Source: Misgurnus anguillicaudatus
Lineage: Eukaryota > Chordata > Actinopteri > Cypriniformes > Cobitidae
Direction: 5' to 3'
Assembly (NCBI RefSeq): GCF_027580225.2
Contig: NC_073359.2
Coordinates: 11,599,001-11,663,000, forward strand
Length of the DNA stretch: 64,000 nt
Shown here in pieces: positions 21,901 through 33,900 of the stretch. How positions within the stretch are numbered: position 1 is the stretch's first letter; the number at the start of each line of letters is the position of its first letter. The position numbers were made by a program, and so were the translations under genes. The notes beneath the pieces are model-generated. The model was not told the DNA's origin and did not search any database. It was given only the letters and a program-made list of their open reading frames with translations.

Positions 21901-24900
21901 CCCTAGCAAACCTTCTAGATACTCCCTAGCAACCTTCTAGATACTTTCTAGCAACCATTGCAATCTGCTAGATTCTCCATGAAACCCCTTTTAGATACAC
22001 CCTCCCTAGCAACCTGCAAGATATTCCATGCACTGAAAAAAATGATTTATTGAATTTAATCAATTTTTTTAAGGTAAGTGGTTGCAATCAATTTATTTAA
22101 GCTACATTTAAACAAAAGTTTTATATTTTACTTTACGTTACTAATCTTTTTTGTTTAAATGTAGCTTAAATAAATTGATTGCAACCACTTACCTTAAAAA
22201 AATTGATTAAATGCAATGAATCATTTTTTTCAGTGTGGCAACCTGTTAGATTATTCCTAGCAACCTGCTAGAACCTCCCTAGCAACCACTGCAATTTGCT
22301 AGATACTTCCTAGCAACCTGCAAGATTCTCCATAGCCCTTTTCACACAGACATTCCGGAAAATGCATCCTGGATTTTTCCGGAATCGATAGATTTTCTGT
22401 TCGTTCACACTGCCATGATTAGCCGGCATCTGATGGTCCCGGAAAGACACGTGACCTGTTGAAAGTCCTGCCCTCTCTTCTACGCAGCGTCTGAAGTTTG
22501 CAAATGATTTATTATTTCTCTCTCCAGAAACTACTCGCGTGCATTTTTGTTTATTTATAAGACTATAAAGGAGCGCGTGAACGCACAGTTCTATGCTGGT
22601 GAATGATCTCAGCTTCTGATTGGATATTTGACGAGCTCCCTGATCTCTGCTTTAATACAGTTTTCAGACTGTGATTTCTCATCGTGATTGTTTATATGCA
22701 TTTAAAACCCGCAATTTGAGGAGCTGAACGATGTATCTTGTTGGAATGACACGCAGGCTTTTTTGTTTATTATAAGCTTAAATGAGCACGTGATGCGATA
22801 TTCTTTATGCTGCTGAATGATCTCCGCTTCAGCGCAGTAAAGTGACGAGCTAACTTATCTGATATCTGCTCTAGTCCAGTTTGCTGACATTTCTCATCGT
22901 GAATGTTGTAAAGTTGAACCAACTTCATGTTGCCATGACACGTGCGTCCTTACTACAGCACGTGCGTCATTGTTTATGCGTCTCATTTATCATTTCCTGA
23001 TAACTGCTTCAATCTAGTTTGCAACATTTCTCGTGGTGAATGTTTATATGCATGTTATCTATCGTTTTAAGGAGCTGAACCATAACTTGTGTTGTGATGA
23101 TGTGCGCGTCCTCACTACGACACGCCCATTACGGCATTGTTTCGGCTTCTTGTTCACACAGAGGGTTTTCCGTGTATCTGACTAGGTACTCGTTCCGGCA
23201 ACGATCCCAGAAGATATATACGGGACAAGTTTTTGTTCACACAAACACTTGTCTGGCAATTTTACGTGTATTTTCTGGGACCAAAGGTCTGTGTGAATGG
23301 GGTTCATGAAAACCTGTTAGATGCTCCCTAGCAACCTGCTAGATTCTCCCTAGCAACCTTCTTGATACTTCATGGCAACATGTTAGATTCTCCCTAGCAA
23401 CAGTTCAGTGTTAGTTTAGGGATAGTTTTAGCCTGACGTTGCCATACTCAATTCTAGTCAGAATTTGAGTCTGATACCGCTCCAACCGAAAAATGCCTCT
23501 GCACTCAATTGGATAGACCTACGACCAATCAGAGCAATGGAGTGTGTGACTATGTTGAAATTACGTCTTTGCAGCCTGACCGAACTGCTAGTTATTTCGC
23601 TACAATGACACTAACATTGTGATTATACTGAGTTAGCGAATGTACATCAACACCTATTATGTTTACAACATTTCGTTTATATCACAACATGAAGTATTTA
23701 CTAAGTCATAGAGTAAGGCTATCTCTTACCATTTGTATGTTAGGTGAACTTCATCCACGACGATACCCATTACGTTTGCTTGAAAATATTGGAGCCTAGC
23801 ATGTCCCTCCACTTATTCAGCAAGCATGATTCCGGGCTTCCGAAAAGAAGCTGGCAACGACCGCTAATTATATCCATCTCGTCGTGCACGCTGAGTTGCA
23901 TCGCCGTGATAACGTTAGCCATTTCAGTTGCGACCGACTTTTGCCGAATAGGAAGGACGGCAAAAACATCAACAAATGCCCTGCTCGCGTTTCTCTGTTC
24001 CTCTTTTAAAATCAATGCTCTGTCGATATCTTTTAGAACAGACTCAATGTCAGAATCCACACATCTAACTCTAAAGCGGCAGCCATTCAACACACGCGCT
24101 CTTTGGTGACGTGGTTCATTACGTTACTGTTGATTATCTGTCCATCATCGTATAAAGCCCGCCCTGACAATTTGATTGGTTCGACCAGCATTTGTCCTAG
24201 CATAGTAGCTCCTCAACGCAGAAACCCCAGACCCATCTTCCCGTTTACAAAATCTTGTGGGCGGGGCTAAGATCGGCTGGCACCCAGGCTAGGATAGTTT
24301 CAGCCTCAGATGTCACGCCCACAGACTGTTGGCTGAACGTCTGATGTTTTTCGTACACTTTTCTGGAAACCCTGTGAGAATGTCAAAGTCGTCTTTGATT
24401 GGTTGAAATAAACTGGATTTCCAGGAGACGCGAGTGTCGCGATTAGTTTCGGTCCCTGGAAAACAAAGCTCTGACGTTCCATTGAGGAAGAGATTCAGTC
24501 GTGTTCACGTGGATAATAATGACCAGTTATCATGATCAGCTAAACATTGAATTCTCAAAAATATGCAAAGTTCGCAGCATAGACTCTCTAAAAGACGTCC
24601 AAGAGTTTTGCTTGAGGCAGTTAGTGGAGTCAAAAAGTTTGGTTCTCCTGAATTGCTTGTACGTATTAAAAAGTGGAGAGATATGCTTCAAACAGACGTT
24701 TAACGGGAGCGTCTCATTGGTGTGGCTGTTGATGAAGTGCACAACTTTGTTCTATGGTGAGTAATGTTGTTTATTTAGATGCTATTCGGTTGAAAAAGCA
24801 ACGAAAAACACCAGACCTTCGGTATTGAAGGTCTGGCTACGCGAGACTAGTTTAGGGACAACACACTAAATGCGTTGTCCCAAAATACACACATCTCTAT

Positions 24901-27900
24901 GTTATTAATAGAACAACACATTTTGTGTTACTTTAAAGTGTTTTAATCAACACAAAATGACAATATGTGTGTTAAAATTACAAATAATGTGTTAAAAGCA
25001 TAACACAAAAATTGTAAAAATTAACACATCCTTTCTTAGAGTGTAGATACTCCCTAGCAACCTGCTAGATACTTCCTAGCAACCCATGCAATCTGCTAGA
25101 TTCTCCATAACAACCTGCTAAATACTCCCTAGCTACCTGCTAGAATTTCTCTAGTAACCCTAGCAACAGGTTAGATACTCCCTAGGCAACCCTAGAAAGG
25201 ATGTGTTCATTCTTTACAATTTTTTTGTGTTAGACTATTAACACATTATGTGTCATTTTAACACACTTTTGTGTCATTTTGTGTTGATTTTGTGTTAAAA
25301 GTAACACAAAATGTGTTGTTCCAATAATAATGTATTCTGGGACAACGTATTTAGGGGCCAGTCACACCAAAAGCGCTTTAAACGCTTGCAAACGCAAGGC
25401 GCAACGCACTGCCTTTTTAAAAAATTGTGAATGACGTCGGGCGCTTCTCCGCTCTCAGCGCTCCTTCAAAAACGCGTGCGCGGCAGGTGGCAAGCAAAAC
25501 CGCAAGGCGCTCGGCGCGCATAAACAGCGCGCAAACGCGCCCTGCCCATAGAATATCATTCAAAAAAGGCGCCTGCAACTGCCATAAACGCTTTTGGTGT
25601 GACAGGCCCCTTAGTGTGTTGTCCCTAAACTAACATTAGTGTGTTGATTTTAACATCCGTTCTAAGAGTGTAGATACTCCCTAGCAATCTGCTGGATTCT
25701 CTCCTAGCATCCCTAGAAACCTGCTAGATACTTCCTAGCACTTGCGTCTCAAGAGAACTTCTATTCCTGGTTCTGACAGTCATTTGTTTTATGTCTCTTC
25801 AGGGCTTCCTGATAGGTTCCCGTCCTGAGAATGCCTGCGAGCCGATCGACCCACCGCCCCTGAGGGACAACCTCACCAGCACCTTCATCGTGCTAATCAA
25901 ACGCTTTGATTGTAACTTTGACATCAAGGTAGGTTAGGTCAAACACCATGACTTGCACCTGCGGGTTTGTGATAAACATCAAGCTGTGCTGAATTCCACA
26001 GATTTTCTTACGCAGAAAGCATGAAAAACATTTGCAGGGTCCATGCGGGCCTTCACTTTGTTTCTACTTGTACTATCTCCACAATACTTCCCACTGTGAA
26101 CTATTTAAAAATAATCCTGTTCTTATAAAAATCATTAGTGTTTGGTGAAATGTACACTAAAAAGAAAAAAGAATATTCTTAAATTTATTTTCAGGATGGG
26201 GGAAGTATGACCAAAATTGTAAATACAGGAAAACATTCAAATAATTTTTTTTCAGCATTACTTTTTGAGGGCACTTGCAGGCAACATTTATAAAACCCTG
26301 ACCTTGCCTCTTAGCAATACTTAGCAAAGCTCTTTCAACTTTTTCCCATCATGTCATTTCTCTGGTAAGAGATCGGTGACTCAATAGTGTGTATGAGTCA
26401 GTACACTCATTCAGAAGCTTTCATACTTGATTTCTTATTCGGGTTTCCTGCATCATTGAGGTGAAGTCAGAGTTTCCCTTGCTCAGCATGAACACAGCAC
26501 TCATAAAACAGCTTGTTTACTGTCCAGTGAGCTGTTGAAAATGATTGTGTTAAAACAACACGTTTTGTGTCTAGCTACATAGTAGTACAGGCATTTCAGA
26601 GTATCAAAACATAATTTTTTGCATGAATTTCACAGAAAAATTACAGTATTAATTAGGGATGCAAAACGATTAATCGCGATTAATCTATAGCAGAATAAAA
26701 GTTTTTGTTTACATCATATATGTGTGTGAACTGTGTATAATAATTATGGATTTATAAATATGCACACATGTATGCGATTAATCGTTATGCATCCCTAATA
26801 TTAATATAATTTTCATAGCATGAGACTTCATGTGATCAGAATTCGAATTTTTTAATAAATCAACACATTGCACTTGACTAAGTTAGCCACATATTGTTTT
26901 ATTGTCATTGTTAGGGGTTGGTAACAAACGCCTTAAGCGTGACTTTTTTACAACATACAGCGGAGAAAATAAGTATTTGAGCATTTTTATAAGTAACGTG
27001 ATTTCTAAGTGATTTCTACGTGGGCTATTGACACAAAATTTCTCTTCATGTGTTCAATAATTATTCCCTGTGTCATTTCACTATATTTATTATGACTCAA
27101 CTTGTATACTTAAAGGTGCATTGTGTAATTTTTAGAAGGATCTCTTGACAGAAATACAAAATAATATACAAAACTATATTATCAGACGTGTATAAATGAA
27201 CCGTTATGTTTTTATTACCTTAGAATGAGACATTTTTATCTACATACCGAGGGTCCCCTTACATGGAAGTCGCCATTTTGTGCAACCATGTTTCTACAGA
27301 AGCCCTTAACGGACAAACTTTTTTTACTAAGTTGTCTCCGAAGATGGCATGTTTGTCCGGTGGAGGCTTCCGTAGCTTCTCTATGCGTTTCAAAAGCGAG
27401 GGGATGAGCAGTGAACTGAGCAATAGGTTGCAATTTGTAACCTCACCACTCGATGCCGCTAAAATGTACACATTGCACCTTAAAATGTTCTGATTTCTTT
27501 GTAAGAATTCAATATTTGGCTTGATGGCTACATCTGGTGGAAATTTTGTGTCAATAGCCCACTTAGAAATAGGGCTGGGTATCGATTCAGATGTTCCAGA
27601 TCGATTCGATTTCGATTCGCAAGCTATCAGATCGATTCGATTCTCGGTCTGATTTTCGATTCCGATTCTCAACTCGATTTTTATACCCGATTCTTGATTC
27701 AACTCAATGAATATAGATTATATAGAATATTATATTATATTATAATATATTAGAATATAGACTGAATGAATGAATGAATGACAGGCTCACATCGCGCAAT
27801 GTAAAAAAAGGGTGACATCTACTGGAGAAGACTAGTAATTAGATTAACGTTAATCTTACGTTCAATGTTTGCGGAAATAAAATTGAAGAAAAAAAATCAA

Positions 27901-30900
27901 TTCGTGGCCTGTGAGAATCGATTTTGAAATCAACCACAGAAAAAAACAGATTAATAGAAAAAAAAAAGTTTGCCCAGCCCTACGTAGAAATCCCCTTTCT
28001 TATAAAAATGCTGATGTGTCAAATACTTATGTATTTTTCCCGCTGTAGCATATTCTTACTGCTTAAATAGCTTAAATTGTTGTATTACGCATTAAATGCA
28101 CAAAATTATATTTAACGGCTGCTAGATAACATACTACACAAAATGTTCCCATCATCATCATAAACATTATTATATAATATATTTGATATACTTTAACTGG
28201 AATTCTGTATTGACCAATAACAATAATGCTTCAATCGAACTAGTAAAACCTAAAGGAAGCTTTCCCAAATTTATGGCGTTGACTGTATTTACCGATAAGC
28301 TGGTCAGTAATGTCTAACATCAAATCAAAAGTAGAAATATAGTAATTGTCAATGATGATTAAGATCCCAGGCACATCTTTTTGCATTTAGCCATCCGTTC
28401 ACATGACAACACAATGACTAAAACTACAAACGTGTGTAACTTGAAGACAACCTCTGTCCAAGTATGCAAATGCGCCTCTAAATGCAAAGTCAGTCCGTAC
28501 TGGCTTACAGCCGACTGGCAAAAAATATGCAAAGTCTTTAAGAGATCTGCCTACAGGTTCACCTTTAGGTTATTTTAGGTTATTTTAGACGAATTTCACA
28601 ACGCAGCCCAAAACAAAACCTGTTGGACACTGTCAGAAAAATCTTCCCAAGCTGTCACTCGGACAGAGCCCTTTCAAAAGGTCTTAAAATATACCACAGA
28701 TATGTATACATTTGGTACCTTTAAGGTTCTAATAAGCACTTTTTGATAACAATATACATCTTTGAGGTACTAATATGAACTTTTTAGATACAAGTGTGTA
28801 CTTTTTCGAATGGGTGCCGCCCCAGTTACAGCAGTAACAGTGTACTTTGTTCAAGATATTTTCCTTGTACTGCAATAAACCGACAAAGTTAAACATTGAA
28901 GTTTCACAATAATTTGTCAGTCAAAGATGTATGGGTCATAAGTCCCAGCTGTGTTTTTGACGTACTAAAAACCTAACCTTGTACTCTTAATGATGGGACT
29001 GTAAAGTTTACAACACTATAATATTCATCAAGTGCATAGTTGGATATGTGACTGTATGTGTTTGAATAAAATTAGTTTGATCTGTTTTATTGTTATAGAA
29101 GATACATTATTTTAAAGGGTATTATCTACCATATAGATAATTTATTATAGCATGTTAAAATTGACACTTGTACTTTTAGCATAGCTTAGCATAATCCATT
29201 GAATCTGATTAGACCATTAGCATCGCGCAAAAAATTAACCAAAGAGTTTTGATATTTTTCCTATTTAAAACTTTTGTAGTTAAATCGTGTACTAAGACCG
29301 ATGGAAAATTAAAAGTTGCGATTTTCTACGCAGATATGGCTAGGAACTACTTTCATTCTGGTGTAATAAATAAGCAGGACTTTGCTGCTGTAACATTGCT
29401 CAGCAGGCGTAGTGATATTATGCACTCCCTGAAAATAGTCCCCTTGGCTACTATCAATAGCATGGGACTATTTTTTACAGCAGTTTAAGAGTATAGTTCC
29501 TAGCCATATCTGCCTTAAACTTTTAATTTTCCGTCAGTCATTTTTAGCCCGATGCTAATGGTCTAATCAGATTCAATGGATTGTGCTAAGCTATGCTAAA
29601 AGTGCTAGCGCAAGACCTTGAGATCAGCTGAATTGATTCCAAAACGGTAAGAATCAAATGTTTAACTCTAGGGGAGCTGGAAAATGTGCATATTTTCAAA
29701 AAAAAGTGTAATGTCCCTTTAAAATAGAAATCCAGTTGTTTAAAAAATTGGTACCCAACTAACAACAATCTTTCATAAGATTTCCCAAAGCCATTTATAA
29801 AAATCAAAGTCATTCCATGTGTATGAACATTACATAACTGTGTGCCTTTTTACACCACTAATAGTCAGACACCCTCACAAGCTGAACAAAGAGCCCTACG
29901 TGTTTCATCTTTAATGTGTATGCGGGTCCGAGGAGTGCATGCATGTTGCCTGTGTTTGTCTGAACACAATGCATCTCTCTCTATTACCCTTAGGTCCTTC
30001 ATGCGCAGAAGGCCGGCTACAAGGCGGCGATTGTCCACAATGTGGATTCTGATGACTTAATCAGCATGGGATCCAATGATCGTAAGTTCCTGCACATGAA
30101 TGCATAAAACATGCCGTGGAGACACCAGCTTATGTGTTCTGCTGCGAGACAATGCCTGGATTCACAAACCCCATCTTCTGTGCTCATAATAACCGCTGTT
30201 GTATTTATGATTTCTGACCGAGCTGTGATGTTGTTTAACTTGGAATGATGAGATGGAGCTGTGATGGTCTAAAACGTTCAAACCATAATTTTGGAGGAAC
30301 CAATCCATACGATCTACTGAAATCCCTTCTTCCCAATTAAAAAAACAGAATAGAGGAAAATGTACTGCTGAAGAATTTGTTAAAGAGCACCTATGGTCCG
30401 ATTTACGATTTTTCATTTCCTTAGGTGTGTACATCTGTATTAGTACATGTTAAAGATATGCAAAAGGTACAAACCCCAAAGTAAACGATGACGCAAACTT
30501 TCGTCTCCAACGTAAATCTCTTTTCTTGGACTACAACAAACACACTGATTGTAGGCAACAGTTTACTTCCTGGGATTGGTGATGAAGACAAGACCGACAT
30601 TATCATAATTCCTCCCGCTTCGAACTCACACCCTGTAAGTTAACTCCTGTTAGTATTACATTGTGCGCGAATCTTTCAAACATGGTAAGGAGCGTCACAT
30701 TTCCGTCTGACATCAGAGGCCAATCACAACGTACAGATTAGCTGGCCAATACGGGACACAGCGCTTTTCAAATCGATGAGTTTTGTACAAAATCAGTGTG
30801 TTTTAGGAAGAGAGGGAAATCTGAATCTACAAAAATGTACGGTATGTGAAAAATAATGTGCTTTTTTAACCATAAACCACGTGAACACATTATATTATAC

Positions 30901-33900
30901 CAAATACACAAAATAAAAATTTTTAGCAATGAAATAGGTGCACTTAAACTACTACAGCCAAGTGACTTTGCAACCCACCCGTAGATTGTAAAAAATATGG
31001 ACGTAGTGTCTGTGACTAGTAAGTTTGTGAAGAGCATTTTTGAAGCCTAAAGTAGGCGGAGCCTGCCGTCGCCATCTTGGCAGCGCGTCATTTACGGATA
31101 ATCAAAAATCGGCAAAGAGGCGGGATGTGGGTGGGCCTAAGTTGACTGGTTGCTGAAACCACACCCACCTAGCTCGCCGGTAGTGACAGTAGCAGCAAGT
31201 GGTCACGCCTTAATTATGCAGAACTTTAAGACGTAATATAATTGAAATGATGTAAAAATATTCAACCCCCTCACAGTTATCATGAAGGGTAAAATTAAAG
31301 ATGGTGTGCACCATTTTTGAAAAACGCTTCTGGAGTTGGGCCGAGTACCAAAACACACTTGTAGCAAATCGGCAGTAAGGGGCGTGTCTGCTATCCGACA
31401 TCATTGCCTGGGTTGCGTATGTGCGGGTCTATCAAAAGAAGGTCCGGATTCTATTGGTGTAGAGTTTCAGAAATCGTGCACCCCACCTTTAAGTGGGTTC
31501 TATGGAATTGACTTCCTTTTGGAGCCAGACAGTCGATGAATTGCAGTTTAAGTCACTTCTGTGTTGGCTTCACAACAGAGATTGAAAGGTTGCCCTTCGG
31601 ACCCACCTTATCACAGTATGCGATCCACAGTTTTGATTTAAAGGGACAGTACACCCAAAAATGAAAATTCTGTCATCATTTAGTCAATCTCATGTTAAAT
31701 TTCTTTGTTCTGGTGAACACAAATGAAGATATTTTGAGGAATCCAAACCAATCAGAAGCCCCATTGATTTCCATAGTATGAAAAAAAGAATACTATGGAA
31801 GTCAATGGGGTTTCTGATTGGTTTGGTTTTCAATGTAAATGTCAGCTTTATTTATATAGCACTATTTAAACAACACATGTTGACCAATGTGCTTTACAAC
31901 ATCTGGGTGCTTTATGGGTGAACTATCCCTTTTAATAGTTTTAATGAATAGTTTTAATGAATAGTTTTCATAGCTAGTCTCCAAATTGTGACTGGTTGTG
32001 TATATCACAATAATTTGCCATTACATCTAAATCATTTGTCCATAATGTGCTTTTGATAAGTTATTCTTTAATTTATATATATTGTATGTGTTGCTGCAGT
32101 GGATATTCTGAAGCAGATCGACATTCCTTCAGTTTTTATTGGTGAAGATGTGGCCAACTCCCTCAAAGAGGATTACATCTATGAGAAAGGGTAACAGCTT
32201 GGATTTCACAGTTTAAATAGATTATTAATGGAGTTGAGTAATATTTAGCACTAACAGTTTACTTCATATAGTAATATGACACAATATCGCTGTTTGTACT
32301 ATATATGACAAAAATAACCAACACAGGTCTTTTCGAATTATTATATGAAGTAATTCACGCAAAATCAGATACGAAATAGTTGCTATTTTCTGAAAATACC
32401 AACACAGCCCGGCTCGAACCCGGGTCTCCCACGAATATGTCAGCCCAAACCTGTCACCAGACTGATTTATGTGTGGACATGAGCAGTTATTGACTTTTTT
32501 CGTCATTTTTGTTTTTAGTGGTCATGTAATTCTCATGCCAGACTTCAGTTTGCCTCTGGAATATTATCTGATCCCATTCCTTATCATTGTTGGCATCTGC
32601 CTTATCCTCATTGTAGTTTTCATGGTGAGTAATGAATCTTTATAAATAAATTACACTACACTGCAAAAAATGACTTTCAAGAAAACAATTCTTAGTATTT
32701 TTGTCTTGTTTTCAGTACAAATATCTAAAAATTCTTAAATTAAGATGCATTTTCTTGTTGAGCAAAATGACCTAAAAAAATAAGTCTAGTTTGTAGACAG
32801 AAAATATACAATTTAAGTGAATTTGTGCTTAAAACAAGCAAAAATATCTGCCAATGGCATGAGAAAAAAATCTTAAAGGAATAGTCTACTCATTTTCAAT
32901 ATTGAAATATGTTATTACCTTAACTGGGAATTGTTGGTGCATCCCTCTATCATCTGTGTGCGTGCACGTAAGTGCTGGAGCGCGCTGCGACGCTTCGATA
33001 GCATTTAGCTTAATCCCATTCATTCAATGGTACCATTTAGAGATAAAGTTAGAAGTGACCAAACACATCAACGTTTTTCCTATTTAAGACGAGTAGTTGT
33101 ACGAGCAAGTTTGGTGGTACAAAACAAAACGCAGCGCTTTCATAAGCGGATTCAAAAGAGGAACTACATCCCATGGCGCAATAGCACTCTTGGGAGTACC
33201 TCGACTCGCCTGAAAAGTCCGCTCCCCTTCTCGCTCTCATAATGGGAGAGGGAGGGTGTTACTGCGCCGAGTCGAAGTACTCCCAAAAGTGCCACCACGC
33301 CATACAACACAGCTCCTCCCCTAAATCCGCCTAGAAAAGCGCCACGCTTCACCCTGTACCACCAAACTTGCTCGTATAACTACTCGTCTTAAATAGGAAA
33401 AACGTTGATGTGTTTGGTCACTTCTAACTTTATCTCTAAATGGTACCATTGAATGAATGGAGCTAAGCTAAATGCTATCGAAGCGTCGCAGCGCGCTCCA
33501 GGGCTTACGTGCACGCACACAGATGATAGAGGGATGTACCAACAATTCTTAGTTAAGGTAATAACATATTTTAATATTGAAAATGAGTAGACTATTCCTT
33601 TAAGATTTTTTTCTCATGCCATTGGCAGATATTTTTGCTTGTTTTAAGCACAAATTCACTTAAATTGTATATTTTCTGTCTACAAACTAGACTTATTTTT
33701 TAGGTCATTTTGCTCAACAAGAAAATGCATCTTAATTTAAGAATTTTTAGATATTTGTACTGAAAACAAGACAAAAATACTAAGTAAGAACGTCATTTTT
33801 TTTGCAGTGTACTTACATGTTTACCTTCATTTGATCGCAGATCACAAAGTTTGTACAGGACAGGCACAGAGCTAGGAGGAGCCGTTTGCGCAAGGACCAG

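Larger units (their letters stand above)
21430..25742. repeat. 22-bp minisatellite (tagatactccctagcaacct) split by insertions
   Basis: Degenerate tandem units of tagatactccctagcaacct + gc occur at about 21430-21610, 21818-22030, 22238-22334, 23305-23402, 25046-25199 and 25668-25742. The gaps are filled by at least eight mobile elements described separately. It lies in rnf13 intron 2, immediately upstream of exon 3. Confidence 0.85.
26958..28045. mobile_element. Tc1-like MITE with two nested elements
   Basis: Ends cagcggagaaaataagtatt and aatacttatgtatttttccc-gctg sit between TA dinucleotides. Once the insertions at 27110-27483 and 27570-27982 are removed, about 300 bp of Tc1-type sequence remain. 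No transposase. Confidence 0.75.

Noticed and set aside
23744..24109. 121-codon plus-strand frame
   Set aside because: Antisense to the helicase-like fragment, which explains its openness better.
27259..27702. 147-codon minus-strand frame
   Set aside because: Spans two nested MITEs and its N-terminal part comes from tcgattcgat repeats; not a gene.
32396..32470. tRNA gene on the minus strand
   Set aside because: Only a B-box-like arm is present; no A box, acceptor stem or cloverleaf can be formed.
33049..33352. Minus-strand open frames of about 60 codons near 33.1-33.35 kb
   Set aside because: Similar frames recur in family A copies; MITE sequence without coding features.
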